Shown: one piece after another, positions 46,748 through 60,059 of the stretch
How the letters are laid out: each line of letters starts with the position of its first letter
Numbering within the stretch: the stretch's first letter is position 1
Source: Gadus chalcogrammus
Taxonomy: Eukaryota > Chordata > Actinopteri > Gadiformes > Gadidae
Reading direction: 5' to 3'
DNA: 64,000 bases
Assembly: GCF_026213295.1 (NCBI RefSeq)
Contig: NC_079423.1
Coordinates: 18,084,143 to 18,148,142 of the forward strand
Notes under the pieces: generated by a model
What the model was told of the DNA's origin: nothing
The model's input: only the letters and a program-made list of their open reading frames with translations
The model's database searches: none
Made by a program: the position numbers and the translations under genes

Positions 46748-47227
46748 CAGCCGCCAGCTCCACCACGGGCCCCGAGCCCACGGTCCCTGAGAGGGAGGGG
46801 CCCCCGGGGGCCGGCCGGAGCCCCGCCTCCTGGTCCATCCTGGAGGTCATGCAGTTTGTGAGGGAGGCGGACCCCACGGCGCTGGGGCCCCACGCGGAGC
46901 TCTTCAGGAAACACGTGAGTCTGGGAGAGCGGGGGTTCTGGTTGTGTGTGCGTGGTTCCCCATGTTGTGTGTGCGTGGTTCCTCATGTTGTGGTTGTGTG
47001 TGCGTGGTTCCCCATGTTGTGCGTGCGTGGTTCCTCATGTTGTGCGTGCGTGGTTCCTCATGTTGTGCGTGCGTGGTTCCTCATGTTGTGGTTTTGTGCA
47101 GGAGATCGACGGCAAGGCGCTGATGCTGCTGCGGAGCGACATGGTGATGAAGTACATGGGGCTGAAGCTAGGCCCCGCCCTCAAGCTCTGCCACCACATC
47201 GAGAGGCTGCGGGGGGGCAAGCCCTGA
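42637..47227 (+). CDS. scml2: SCML2 second copy, 3' half only (exons 7-14)
   Basis: Partial exon 7 (42637-42753) and exons 43468-43555, 43906-44109, 44585-44728, 45482-45613, 46018-46218, 46751-46914 and 47102-47227 have the same lengths and phases as 28,024-32,670 and stay in frame. They carry the end of the basic linker, the SLED-like domain and the SAM domain; the start codon and both MBT repeats are missing because the copy begins at the gap. The first three bases after the gap (GAC) differ from the expected GCC repeat. If the segment is a false duplication, this is the second allele of one gene. If it is real, it is a promoterless fragment. Confidence 0.9.
43468..43555 (+). CDS. scml2: SCML2 exon 8, second copy
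   Basis: Corresponds to 28733-28820: same length, same AG/GT borders, same reading [16 protein letters not shown] onward. Confidence 0.86.
43906..44109 (+). CDS. scml2: SCML2 exon 9, second copy
   Basis: Corresponds to 29183-29386 (SLED-like domain, first half, [16 protein letters not shown]). The preceding GT-type microsatellite is shorter than in copy one. Confidence 0.88.
44585..44728 (+). CDS. scml2: SCML2 exon 10, second copy
   Basis: Corresponds to 29901-30044 (SLED-like domain, second half). The intron before it carries one 38-bp repeat unit fewer than copy one. Confidence 0.88.
45482..45613 (+). CDS. scml2: SCML2 exon 11, second copy
   Basis: Corresponds to 30845-30976. The acceptor again ends a 46-bp array, here with 14 upstream copies instead of 16. 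Confidence 0.85.
46018..46218 (+). CDS. scml2: SCML2 exon 12, second copy
   Basis: Corresponds to 31490-31690 with the same phase and reading ([20 protein letters not shown] onward). Confidence 0.85.
46751..46914 (+). CDS. scml2: SCML2 exon 13, second copy
   Basis: Corresponds to 32217-32380 (start of the SAM domain). The C-run before the acceptor is longer than in copy one. Confidence 0.87.
47102..47227 (+). CDS. scml2: SCML2 exon 14, second copy
   Basis: Corresponds to 32545-32670 (rest of the SAM domain, stop TGA at 47225-47227). Confidence 0.88.
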   Translation, partial: EIDGKALMLLRSDMVMKYMGLKLGPALKLCHHIERLRGGKP

Positions 47228-50200
47228 CGTAACCTGGGCCCCGCCCACACACCTGGGCCCCGCCCACACACCTGGGCCGGCCCTCAAGCCCTTAACCACA
47301 CCTGACAGACACACACCTGACAGATGCACACCTGACGGATACACACCTGACGGACAAACACTGACGGACACACACCTGGGCCCAGCCCTCAAGCCCTGAC
47401 ACACACCTGAGAGCACACACCTGGGCCCTGCCCACACACCTGGGCCCCGCCCTCAAGCCCTGACACACACCTGCCAGCAAACACACGTCCTGCAGAGGCA
47501 GGCCGGAGCTCCTCAACCCAGAGACGGTCTGAGTAGGAAGGAAGGAGGAGCCGCCTCAGTGGTTCCTCCTCCTCCTCTTCCTCCTCCTCCGTTAGCACAG
47601 TGGTTCCTCCTCCTCCTCTTCCTCCTCCTCCGTTAGCTCAGTGGTTCCTCCTCCTCTTCCTCCTCCGTTAGCTCAGTGGTTCCTGCTCCTCTTCCTCCTC
47701 TTCCTCCTCCGTTAGCTCAGTGGTTCCTGCTCCTCCTCTTCCTCCGTTACCTCAGTGGTTCCTGCTGCTCCTCCTCCTCTTCCTCTGTTAGCTCAGTGGT
47801 TCCTGCTCCTCCTCCTCCTCTTCCTCCTCCGTTAGCTCAGTGGTTCCGGCTCCTCCTCTTCCTCCGTTAGCCCAGTGGTTCCTGCTCCTCCTCCTCCTCC
47901 TCATATGTCTCTGTCTTATCGAGGTCTCGTCACTCCGTTCTGCTCGTTAAGCTGAGCTGGGCCCCACCCCCCGCCCCCAGCCTGCTGCTGGGACCGGGTC
48001 TGGTCTAGAGGGTCCCAGGTGGTCCTGGATCCTCCAGACCTGCCCCGGCTCAGCCCCCTCTGGTGGATTAATTTATTTCAGTATGGATTGTTACAGACGT
48101 GCACAACTTTTAAAAAGGGCTTCATTATGAGGTTTACCAGTCCTGACCTCTGACCTCTGAGTGCCCCACGTTGACCTTTCACCTTCCTGGCCTCGATGGA
48201 GACAGAGTTCCACACGTCCGTGGGTTTCACCACGGACCCCCCCCCCACCCGTGTACATTTTGTAGAAAGTAAATATTTTAAAAGATGCCACGTATATACA
48301 TTGTATGTGTATGATGTGTTTATATAGAGATGTAGGGTCGATGGAGTCCTTCAGCGTTCTTAATGAGATGGCCTTCCCCTACTTGGGTCTGGTCTCAGGG
48401 GGAAGAGGGCTTCAGCGTACCTTTGGTACGTACAACGCGTTCCACTTCCTCCTGGGACCTGACCTGGCGTGCCATACGATATGCAACACAGAATCCAGTG
48501 CTGTTAACCAGAGCGTCTCTGACACATGTCTGTACGCGGCGAATGTCACCTGTTCATGACCTTGTTTGTAACACCAAAGAAATGTCATCATGCGTTTTAT
48601 GATGTTGAATATTTTCTATTTTATAAATGCTCTAAAAGAGGTTTTGTTTTGTGTGTCGTGTTTGTTGGGGCGTTGACCTGTCCACACCACAGCATCACGG
48701 CTCTGGTTTCATTCTCGTGGAGTTGTGGAGTTTGACTGCTGACCAGGTGCTCATGAATCAAATATGAATGAGCCGTCAGGATGGATGTTGACAGCTCGTG
48801 TTTCTGGGAGCGCTTTAAGCCGGGGGTTCCCAACCTTTTTTGTTCCCAGGACACATATCCAAAGAAATTGACGGTTAGGTAGTCAATTTGAATGGCTTGA
48901 TTTTATGATGCAATATTTGTTTGTTTTTCAAGATGGTTTATTTTTCTTATTCACAACAATTTAAGCAACAGCAATTAAATGCCCGAGTCTCAGGCTCCCT
49001 TCAACAATGCAACAATATAAAATAATACAATTTAGAAGGGCAACAAGAAAAGTCTCCTGAGTCTTAAACAAATCACAATGTTTCCCTTTTCTCCACTACA
49101 AGTAAGTGTATGGAGTCTGGGTTATTGTTGTTTTATTATTATTATTCTGTTAGCCTTCTCTGGAAATACTCGAGGCCCGGTTCCGCGGCCCGGGGGTTGG
49201 GAGCCGCTGGCTCAAGAGACGTGTCGTTCTCTGGTATTGATGACGGATCAGACGACCACTTGGTTCAAACGTCTTTATTTAACAAACCGTCCACGAGACG
49301 ACAGCAGCCCGCCCTCTGGGCAGAGGACATCAACCGTCACCCGCTCTCTAACAGCCAAGGCAGGTTCTGGTTTTGGTTAAACCTTTTCTCCGTTTATCTT
49401 TCGATTTGCGTAAATACTTTAAGAAGACGTGTTTGGCTGATTTATTGACTGCATATTAAAAACGACGCAGGAGAGAATCGCCCCTCCCTTCACAGACAGA
49501 AAGGGCAGAAAGTGCAAAATGATAAATAAACTAAACCACGACACACATTGAATCACACAACGTTCATGAACTCTAAGATAGAAAAACATTAAAAATAGTA
49601 GAAATTACATAAAACTATTCCAAGTTTGGTGTATTTACAATACACTTCTTATAAGAAGACTGAATAACCATGTGTATTCATAATACCCAGAGCCAGGTCA
49701 CTGCCCTGGTTTAATAACCTCTGTCTTGGTCATTTAAAGTAAAGTGAGCTTAGCTATGTTGACTACACTCCAGATTTCATTAAAACCGCTGTTTTGATTA
49801 GATTCTGTCAATTAGTTTTCTAGTAGTTTCTAGCATAAATCATAAAGCACCCTGTTCAGCCTGATTTAGATTTTGGGGATTTGAGATTGTTCTCTTACTA
49901 TTGGTCAGTTTCTGCTCTAAGAGCACGTTCATAATACACCTCAAACACGCACATGTCCAACAGGACTCAGCAACACCTCCTGACCTAAGGACTCCTTCAG
50001 GGCTGGAAGCAGTGTCCTCATCACCTAGCTGCTTCACAACCAGTGGCTCACAGTAGAACAGTGCTTCACAAGAATGCAAAAGCGTGATTAAAACAATTAC
50101 AATAAATAAATAATTAGCAATACAAAGATTCGTCCTTGGTTTCTAGTGCCAGGTCGTCCAGGCAGGCGTCCACGGTCCTCTGTCTGCGTGGACCGGACCT

Positions 50201-50281
50201 GAGGGGTCCAGACCTCCACCGACGACACAGAGTCTCCCCCGTCCCCCCCTGGAGGGGCAACGCGTCTCCCCCGTCCCCCCC

Positions 50282-51893
50282 TCACTTCCTGGGGAGGTAC
50301 GCGGCGAGGCGCTGCTTCTTGATGGGGACGAGGTGGATCTCCTGGGCGCTGACCTTCTTCAGCTTGACGGCCCTGCTCTTGGCCAGCTTCCGGTGGGGGT
50401 TCCCCGAGTCGGGCGGCTCCCCCTGGCCGCGGGCCGCCGCCCCCCCGCACAGCTGCTGCAGGGCGGCCCCGCCCCCCGCCGCCTGGGCGCCGTCCCGCTT
50501 GATGGAGAAGTTCTTGGTGGACACCCCCGACAGACCCTTCAGCTTCCCGCAGAGGATGGCGGGGATGGCGTCCTTCACCGACACGATGACCTTGGCGGTC
50601 TGCGAGGTGCCGACCAGCTCCAGCTTGCCCGTGGCGCCCGCCCCCCCCGCCCCGCCCTCCACCAGCCACTTGTGTTTGCGGCTGAACTCGAGCGACGCCG
50701 TCAGGCCGCGCAGCAGCGTGGAGCCCACGCCCCCGGAGCACTCCACCGGCCGCAGGACGCCCAGCGCCAGGGCGGCGGTCGCGCTGTCGTGCGTCGCCCT
50801 GTGGGCGACGCACGACAGCGCGACCGCCGCCCTGGGCACCGACAGGTCCAGCACGTCGTCCTGCAGACAGGGGGGCTCCAGCTTGGGCTGCAGGGGGCAG
50901 GTCCGCACCGACAGGTCAAGGGCCTCCCCGTCGGCAGGGGGCGGCGAGGACGGGGCGAGAGGCGGCGGTCCGGCGGCGGCGGCGGGGAGCGACGGCGAGG
51001 GGGGGGCGGCGGCGGCGGCGGTCTGCGTGCCCCGGCTCACGGTGCAGACGGCTCGGGGCACGCTGCCCTTGGAGTCCTCGGCCGGGGGCACGGGGACGGG
51101 GATGGGCAGCGGGATGGGCAGGGGCACCGGCAGGGGGATGACCACCGGGTACGGGACCAGCAGCGTGGCGGGGGGCACCAGAGGGGCCAGCGGCGAGCTG
51201 TAGGGGTGCGACCCCGGAGGAGGAGGAGCGAAGAAGGTGGCGTTGGCGAAGGAGTCCGGCGGCGCCGTGCCGGGGCCCCCCTGGAACGAGGAGGAGCCGG
51301 TCTGGGACGAGAAGAGGTCCTGCAGGAGGGCGGCGAAGGCCGGGTTCTGGAGCAGGGCGAGCACGTTGGCGTCCTGGAAGTGGCCCCCCCCCGAGGGCTT
51401 CTGGTCGAGTGGCGGCGGCGGCGGCGGGCCGAAGGAGAGCGAGGCGTTCTGGATCAGCATGTTGCTCTGCAGCGGGAGGCCCTGGGGCAGGAGGCCCTGG
51501 GGCAGCAGACCGGAGCCCAGGTGCTGGAGCAGCTGCTGGTCCAGGACCAGGGGCAGCGAGAGCGCCCCCCCGCCCGTCAGGAAGCAGGGCGACGCCCCCA
51601 TCGGGCCCAGCGGGGCGCCGGCCCCCCCCGGCCATCTGCAGGTGGATGGGCAGCATGAGGGGCCCCTCGCCCAGGCAGTAGGGCTGCAGCACGCCGGGGC
51701 CCCCCACCTTGAGGGCTACGCCCCCCTGGCTGGCCGAGGCGGCGGGGGAGGGAGGGGTCTCCACCAGGGTGGGCGGGGCTCCCCCCTTGGTCGGCCCGCT
51801 GGGGGACACCTCCCAGGAGTCGGCGTCCTCCACCTTCCCGGCCGTCTCCTCTCCCGCGCGGCCGCGGCCGCCGTCGGGCTGGGGGTTCGCCAT
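50282..51893 (-). CDS. rai2: RAI2 second copy, frameshifted by one base
   Basis: Same gene as 35773-37377, but the C-run at 51622-51629 has eight C where copy one (37113-37119) has seven. The N-terminal frame (from MANPQPDGG at 51893) therefore leaves the RAI2 frame at about residue 95, and the remaining ~440 codons, including both LDLS motifs and the C-terminus, continue in another frame (50282-51601). A further in-frame 6-base gain (GGCCGC) near 51,866 adds Gly-Arg. A homopolymer sequencing error or an allele with a true frameshift both fit. I regard the seven-C form as correct because it preserves the whole conserved protein. Confidence 0.88.
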
Positions 51894-54800
51894 GGTTACC
51901 GGAGAGTCTGGGTTATCGGGTTCACTGGAGCGGCGCGACGAGGAGCTCAGAGGCGGCGGGCTGGTCCCATCAGGGGGTTATCTGGAACAGAGAGCAGGGG
52001 GCCGGATGGAGCTTAGTTTACATTTAGGGCACTCAGCAGACGCTGTTACCCAAAGAGACTTACTATTAGTACATTTATCACAAGAAGAGAAACCACAGCA
52101 TATCTGTATCAGTACAGTAAGGATGGTCAGCCAACCAAGTGCCAAGCACTTAAAATCTATTAGGTAAACCCCTTCCCCGTGTACAACACAGACAGTTAGG
52201 ATAATTCCCCCTTTCAGGCTGATATCAGCCGACTGATTCTGTTTCTGTTCCATTCATTGTCCTGCAGTCTCACCAGACCGTCTCTGGCCGACTGGGCTCT
52301 GGTCACCTTTTATTTAGACAAAAGGGCCACAGTCCTACCTGTTCAGGTGAGAGTAGACTACCTAACGAGCTCCACACTTCTACCTGTTCAGGTGAGAGTA
52401 GACTACCTAACGAGCTCCACACTCCTACCTGTTCAGGTGAGAGTAGACCCCTAACGAGCTCCACACTCCTACCTGTTCAGGTGAGAGTAGACCCCTAACG
52501 AGCTCTACACTCCTACCTGTTCAGGTGAGAGTAGACTGGTTAACGAGGGCCACACTCCTACCTGTTCAGGTGAGAGTAGACCCCTAACGAGCTCCACACT
52601 CCTACCTGTTCAGGTGAGAGCAGACCCCCTAACAAGCTCTAGACTCCTACCTGTTCAGGTGAGAGTAGACCCCTAACGAGCTCTACACTCCTACCTGTTC
52701 AGGTGAGAGTAGACCCCCTAACGAGGGCCACACTCCTACCTGTTTAGGTTAAGGAGAAGACTGGTTAACAAGGGCCAGGTGGGGGTGAACTGTTCCCCGT
52801 CCAGGTAAACATCTGCCTCTTAACATTAGAAAGGAATCTGCACACCATACTGCCAATAGGACGGACAATCAACCAACAGAAACAAAGTGCAAGAGACAGC
52901 AGGAACACCAAGATTTCATCAATCAGTATTGATTATCAATCAAGGAATTGTTCAGACTATTGAATGTTAGGTATTGATTATGCTAATATCTCTCTGTCTC
53001 TCCGCCTCCCTCAGTCTTTCTCTCTGCCTCCATCTCTCTTCTTAACTAAAACATTGTCTCTAATGTAGTTGCTATATAGTACTGTACTTCTTATTCATAA
53101 TTGCTGATACATTGAATCAAACCTGGACATAAAACATGTCAACATTGCCCCTGAAGATGGTTGTGGTTCCCAGCAGGCTAAATGAGCTGACCTCAAAAAA
53201 CCAGAGAGCAGGGGATGGAGACATCACCACCATGCTGCCGCAAGACACGGGACAATAGGAGCAGTGAGGAGGAGGAGGAGGAGGAGGAGGAGGGAGGGGA
53301 TGAGGAGGAGGAGGAGGAGGGGGAGAGAGAGGAGGAGGGAGAGGAGGAGGAGGAGGAGGGAGAGGAGGAGGAGGAGGAGGAGGGAGAGGAGGAGGGGGAG
53401 CAGGAGGAGGAGGAGGGAGAGGAGGAGGAGGAAGAGCAGGAGGAGGAGGAGGAGCAGGAGGAGGGAGAGGAGGAGGAGGGAGAGGAGGAGGAGGAAGAGC
53501 AGGAGGAAGAGCAGGAGGAGGAGGAGGAGGGAGAGGAGGAGGAGGGGGAGGAGGAGGAAGAGGAGCAGGAGGAGGAGGAGGAGGGAGAGGAGGAGGAGAG
53601 GAGCAGGAGGAGGAGGAGGAAGTTGCGGAGGGTCTAAAGGTCATCGCCCAGACAACCTTCCACTCCAGTGAACTCTCTCCAGCCCGGTATATCAACCCAG
53701 CGTCTACTAGGAGACCACCTTCACCCCCGGCTGCTGCCTCACGTGACCCGGACCCCAGCGGACCGGGTCCCAGCAGGGGGTCCAAGCGGGGGGGCCCAGT
53801 GGACACAACACAATGTAACACAATGACACAAAACAACACAACACAACACAATGACACAACATAACACAATGACACAAAACAACACTACACAACACAATGA
53901 CACAACGCAACAAAACAACACAATGACACAACACAATGCCTAAACACAACAACACAATGACACAATAATACAACACAACCCAATTACACAATGACACATC
54001 ACAACACAAAGGACATGGTGAGGATGAAATGGTCCTGTGTGGACCAGGACCCTGCTGTGGACCAGGTCCTGTGTGGACCAGCTCTCTGCTGTGGACCAGG
54101 TCCCTGCTGTGGACCAGGTCCCTGCTGTAGACCAGTTTCCTGCTGTAGACCAGTTTCCTGCTGTAGACCAGGTCCCTGCTGTAGACCAGCTCCCTGCTGG
54201 GGACCAACTCTCTGCTATGGACCAGTTCCCTGCTGTGGACCAGGTCCCCACTGTAGACCAGGTCCCTGCTGTGGACCAGGTCCTGTGTAGACCAGCTCCC
54301 TGCTGTAAACCAGGGCCCTGCTGTGTACCAGACCGACCCCTATCTCCCGATCAGGTTCCCCCAGACCTCCGACTGAATCCTGGAGGTTCAGATGGAGGTC
54401 TGAAGCTATCTATTCACCCTCACACGCGAGACCCCCTCCTCAGACGGACTGACGCGTCTGCTAGTGTCTGATGATGGTGATGGGGGGGTCTGAGACCAGC
54501 TCCTCTACCCTGCTGTAGACCAGCTCCAGCCCTCCCCGGACCACATTCACCCTCACACGCACCCCCCTGCCTCAGACGGCTCGACGCGTCTGTTAGTCTC
54601 TAATGATGGTGATGAGAGGATGACGGTACCAGCCTACCGTCATGTGTGTGTGCGTGAGTGTGTGAGCGACGCGCCTGACGCGCATGGCCGCGGATAATTC
54701 GGACATTCTCCGTATTAAAGACATCAAAGGGTTCCTCACCTCCCGGTCCGACGCGCAGGTTCGAATCCCTTCATGACAAAATCCACCGCGTCAAAGCAGA

Positions 54801-55537
54801 ACCCTCAGACGCACCCGGACGCTCATGGAGAGGGTTGATGAGGAGCGCGTTCACGTCCCGGCGGGGACGCGCAGAGGCAACAGCTGCGCGCGCAGCCCTA
54901 GACTGATAAGGGCCCGCCCCCCCCCGGTTTAGGATCAGCCAGGCGGCGCTTTGATCCAATCCTGCATCCGCGTCCGTCCCCCCGTCCTTCATGGATCACA
55001 TCCCGGGGCCGATACCACTAGCACTAGAACGCTTCATACTTACACTTTATCACTATGCACATTAACACTGTTTTAGTTTCTCTACTTATTATTAATTACT
55101 TTATTTTAATTTATTATTATTATTATTATTATTTATAATTGTGGTCTATTGATGCTGCTACTTATTTTATTTATATTTTTTTGTTACTTATCTTTGTATA
55201 CTTGCTAACCTCGTATTGTTGCTGCTACGCGGCTGTTGAGGAACCCAGCCTAAGAACTGTGCTGTGTACAATAAGATGTTATAAAGCACCTCTGATTCTG
55301 ATCTTGCGGGCTGAGCCTCCTGCTGGCCTGTCTCCACAGACTCCCACATCATGATGAGCAGAACCATTCATATCACGGACTACATTTATCAAGACAAGGC
55401 AGCAGGCTGCTTTATTGACCAGGGGGGATAATAAATAGCCATTAATCCCCGTTGTGCGCTGACACATGTGATACGAGCCGTGATGGCTGATGTGGAAACG
55501 CTCCGCGATAATCAGGTTGTGAACAGGAAGCCGTGGT

Positions 55538-55568
<31 letters not shown>

Positions 55569-56739
55569 TTGTGTGGCAGGCTGGGGGAGGGGTGGGGGAG
55601 AGAGGATGGGAGGGGGTGATGTCGGGGAGCAGCTGTAGATGATGGGGAGGGCCCCACGGCCCCAGGGGCGTCACTATCACCCCCAGCCAGCCCGGGGCCT
55701 CGCTAGGGGCCCCGCATTGTTCTGCTAGGAGGCTCCTTCATAACTATATCACACACGCACGCACACACACACACACACATGCACGCACACACACACACGC
55801 ACGCATATGCACACACACGTACACACTCACACAATCCCAATCACACTCACACATACATACACACACAGACACACACACACACGCACACACACCAATCAAA
55901 TGCATTAGATTCACAGATGGAAATCATGTTTCAGGAGAACAGAATGATGTTTAAATGAGTTAAACAATCGTGTTCCTCCACAGAGGACTGTGACACTCAG
56001 CCTATTATAATATATAACTATTATAATATAATATCACAGCCTATTATAATACAACACAGCCTTATAAACCTATTATAATATAACAGCCTATTATAGTACA
56101 AATTAGGATTATTATAATATTGTGTTTTCACATCGCACCTTTCAGGGGAACTAAGGATCGTTTGAACATGGGAGAAAACAAAAGATTATCAATGGAAATA
56201 TCAGGGTAAAATAGGTTTATATATAATCTATATTAAAATTTAAACACGTGTAGAAGCACACGTCAATAGATGAACACATGAGACCGTTGTCCTTGAAGCT
56301 TAAAAACATCTACACTGAGTTGGAGGAACGACCTCCAAACTATCAGCTGTCCCACCAAGAAAATACAGTCACTAAAACAATAACATAAACGTTAGTTTAT
56401 AGATATAGAACAATAATATATACGTAAGTGTCCAGATATGGACGTTGATCTGATATACTTTTTGTTTTATTAGTATTCGTTTTGAGTTTCCAGTGATTTG
56501 ATGTTTGAGAACATTAGGATGTGATAAACAAGTGAACCTCAGACCAGAACTAAAGATTAGATCAGAATGTTCCCAGTCAAAACAAGACGCCGTGTGTCTG
56601 GGTTCAATGCTCCTCTCCAGCCTTGACTAGTGTCGTCAGCCTCGCCGTGTCCCGTCCTGGTCTCTCATTCACCCACAGCGCCGCCCAGTGGCCCCACGCT
56701 GAAACTACACTTCGCCGTTCAATACTCGAGCAGACTTGG

Positions 56740-56955
56740 GCGGCATGTGGCTCAGGAGGTGGAGCGGGTCGGCTGGTAACTCGAAGGTTGCTAGTTCGAT
56801 CCCCGGCCTGACTGCTCCTGACAAGCTGGCTTTCGCCCTGCGTGGCTGACTCCACTGTTGGTGTGAATGTGTGCATGAATGGGTGAATGTTGGGCGCTTT
56901 GAGCGGCAACTTGTTGGAAAAGCGCTGTATAAATGCATCCATTTACCATTTAACA
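56740..56955 (+). mobile_element. tRNA-derived SINE, second copy of the segment
   Basis: Same element as 42,205-42,422, located shortly before the end of the duplicated segment. Confidence 0.83.
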
Positions 56956-57102
56956 TTGTTATTTTTTCATTTGTTTATAGATTTACTTTGGTGAGCAAAT
57001 ATCTGTCTTACTCTCTCGAACACCAACATAAATGTGAAAAGCTGTCCAACTGAAACAATGACAATTACAGAAAACGAAGTCGGGTTTTTCAAAGCAGTCA
57101 CA

Positions 57103-57108
57103 TTTATT
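57103..57108 (-). terminator. candidate NHS polyadenylation signal
   Basis: Minus-strand AATAAA, with a run of Ts (57,084-57,089, plus strand) shortly beyond. It lies just outside the duplicated segment. Confidence 0.35.
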
Positions 57109-57829
57109 GTCGTTTCTTTATACATTTCTAAACAACCGTTTGTGTCGATTGTTTGATAAAATCTGCAATGGAAATTTCATGAATGCTTACTAAAAATAAA
57201 TACAGGACGACATGTAGCACTGCTCAAAAATATACAGAAGTTTTAAAATCAATGTAAACTTTAAAAACAATTACTTACAAAAAAGAAAAAAAATCAACAA
57301 CTTTTGCAGCAGTTTCAAAAGTCATGTATTTACAGGTTTGTACAAAAAGAATAGAACAACTTGTGGTGAGAATCAACCGAAGAGTCTCGTCCAACTGAAA
57401 CAGCTTTCTCGTACCGAAGACGACGATCTAGTGTAACTTTAGCGTTTGTCGTCCGAACTCTAAACCACGCTAAGAAAGAGGCTAACACTAAACCAGTACT
57501 TCGAAGGATTTCAAGAGTCTACTCTGATTATTCATCTGAATCATAATAATAAAATTCTCCTGGGAACCGCGTGATAAATATCCCAACGAGAAAAGGCGAC
57601 AAAATAAAGGTTCACAACAACAATAACCACTGGATCAGTGCAAAAAGTCTCAGTACATGTAGTATTGGAATGGAGCCTGGCTCTGTGTGCCAGTACAGAT
57701 GGATCTGTACCATTAAAGATGCCTCTGTACCGTTACAGCTACATCTGTACCATTACAGATACAGCTGTACAGATACAGATGTATCTGTTACCTTCAAAGA
57801 TACAGCTGTACAGATAACTCCAGAACCAG

Positions 57830-58400
57830 GGGCCGGTATTGGTTCTGGTACCAGGGGCCAGTATTGGTTTCAGTACCAGGGGCCGGTATTGGTTCTGGTA
57901 CCAGGGGCCAGTATTGGTTTCAGTACCAGGGGCCGGTATTGGTTCCGGTTCACCATACCAGGCAGAGGATGCTGCTAACCCTGTTCCCAGCCCGGTGGTT
58001 CTGTGGTGCGTCAGAGCCCGGTGGTTCTGTGGTGCGTCAGAGCCCGGTGGTTCTCTGGTGCGTCAGAGCCCGGTGGTTCTGTGGTGCGTCAGAGCCCGGT
58101 GGTTCTCTGGTGCGTCAGAGCCCGGTGGTTCTGTGGTGCGTCAGAGCCCGGTGGTTCTGTGGTGCGTCAGAGCCCGGTGGTTCTCTGGTGCGTCAGAGCC
58201 CGGTGGTTCTGTGGTGCTTCAGAGCCCGGTGGTTCTGTGGTGCGTCAGAGCCCGGTGGTTCTGTGGTGCGTCAGAGCCCGGTGGTTCTGTGGTGCGTCAG
58301 AGCCCGGTGGTTCTGTGGTTCGTCAGAGCCCGGTGGTTCTCTGGTGCGTCAGAGCCCGGTGGTTCTGTGGTGCGTCAGAGCCCGGTGGTTCTGTGAGGTG
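57830..58400. repeat. 50-bp and 26-bp minisatellites
   Basis: GGTACCAGGGGCCAGTATTG units (57,830-57,950), then about 16 copies of AGCCCGGTGGTTCTGTGGTG plus CGTCAG (57,985-58,400). Confidence 0.93.
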
Positions 58401-59019
58401 TGTATTCAGTACGACAGCATTCTGTGAGGTGGAGCTAGCGGACATCCAGAGAGCCGTCTGACAGGTGCACCGTGGGCAGTACAGTGTTCTAGGCGCCTGG
58501 TTAGTCCTCAGGGACACAGAGTGACTACAGGGTCCAAGGGTTCGTACCGTCGTGTGCGCAGGGAACAGCTCCTACTATGAAGATGTGGTGATAGTGTATG
58601 ATAACATACATGTTGGTCATGTGTTTTAGCTTATGATTACTTATAAATTGCTTTTAAATAGCGCCCATACCTTTCACCAGAACCAGTGTCTTTGTATTGC
58701 TAAGTCACACAAACAGAATAAGTCTCTTGATAAAATATGTTTTTAAAAATATGTGTATCTCATCTTGTACTTTGTCAAAAGATTGCATACTAAGGTTTAG
58801 CTCTCAGCCAATTAGAAAGACAAGTCAATAGTTGTAACCTTTCAATTTCTGAAAGTATTCGCTACAAAGAAATATAAACTTCAATCCATCACGTTTTTTT
58901 ATAGAAATCCTCAACTCTCAGACCAGACCGTCAACCAATCACAGCCGACCTCCAAACTACTTTCCAATGACATCAACATCGTTTTTAACACTGACTTATA
59001 AAACTCTTAAAAACATACA

Positions 59020-59545
59020 CACCCTCCCTCCTCTCCCTCCTCTCACCCCACCCTCCCTCCTCTCCCTCCTCTCAGCCCACCCTCCCTCCTCTCTCCCTCC
59101 TCTCTCCCTCCTCTCACCCCACCCTCCCCCCTCTCCCTCCTCTCCCCCGACTCCAGTCTGCAGCCTCCAACGTCCTGCTAACGTTCTGCTAACGTTCTGC
59201 TAACGTCCTGCTAGCAATCTGATAACGTTCTGCTAACGTTCTGCTAACGTTCTGCTAACGTCCTGCTAACGTTCTGCTTGCATTCTGATAACGTTCTGCT
59301 AACGTTCTGCTAACGTTCTGCTAGCATTCTGATAACGTTCTGCTAACGTATTGCTAGCATTCTGCTAAAATTCTTATTAATGTTCTGCTAACGTTCTGTT
59401 AATATTCTGCGAACGTTCTGCTTACGTTCTATTAGCATTCTGCTAATATTCTTCTGATGTTCTGCTGTTTAAGTTGTGATTACATCGGTTACATTTCTGA
59501 AAGCGTTCTGCTAACGTTCTGTTAGCATTCTGCTCACGTTCTGCT
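59020..59545. repeat. CTCCCTCCT tract then 11-bp TTCTGCTAACG minisatellite
   Basis: CCCTCCTCTCC-type DNA at 59,020-59,150, then about 30 diverged copies of GTTCTGCTAAC at 59,165-59,545. Confidence 0.88.
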
Positions 59546-60059
59546 AACGTTCTGCCCTTGTTCTTCTTACGTTATTCAATCTGTTCTATCAAGTTTGTGA
59601 AGATTTGGGGGTTGTCAATTTACAAGAGAGGTACAGATCCCAAAGTATCTGTACATTCAGAACAGTTCAAAAGCTTACAAAGTGTACCTTTATGTTCAAA
59701 CCGCCGTACTGTATTATACTCATTATATATTTGATGTGTTATAAAAATAATGTCTTTAGAAAGTCATTGTATAACAGGCCTATTGCATAACACAGTAGCT
59801 GGGTGGTGGGGCACCATTTATTTAGTTTTTTTCTGGTTGCCTAGACACGGGCGTTCACAGAATACCGGTCCTGATAGAGTCCTTTGCGTTTTCGTGGTGT
59901 TGATAAAAGTCGTAACACTCTAAAATATAGATTTAATTTCCTTAATTCATAGTTAATATTTGACAGTTGCTCACTGTCATTTTAAAAACCCATCGTTCAC
60001 TACCATTTATAACCCGGGTCACTATCCGAACACAGGAAGGCCGTTCCCTACAGCCCCAA

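Larger units (their letters stand above)
42640..57073 (+). repeat. second copy of the 28,024-42,536 segment (direct, near-identical)
   Basis: Exons, introns, SINE, microsatellites and intergenic DNA recur in the same order and orientation. Most differences are in repeat copy number or single-base indels: 46-bp array 16 versus 14 units, 38-bp array 7 versus 6, shorter CA and GT tracts, and a C-run in RAI2. Copy one runs into the gap and copy two starts right after it inside the GCC repeat of SCML2 exon 7. The copies end at the same sequence (CAGAAA), after which only copy two continues. Most likely two alleles placed in tandem by the assembler. Confidence 0.97.

Noticed and set aside
42637..47227. 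A separate SCML2 paralogue in the second copy
   Set aside because: Introns and microsatellites are as similar as the exons and the copy begins at an assembly gap, which fits an allele better than an old paralogue. Kept as a duplicate, not a new gene.
57985..58400. Protein of CVRARWF/GASEPGGS repeats
   Set aside because: The 26-bp minisatellite is open in all three plus frames and lies in the probable NHS 3' UTR. No start context or homology.
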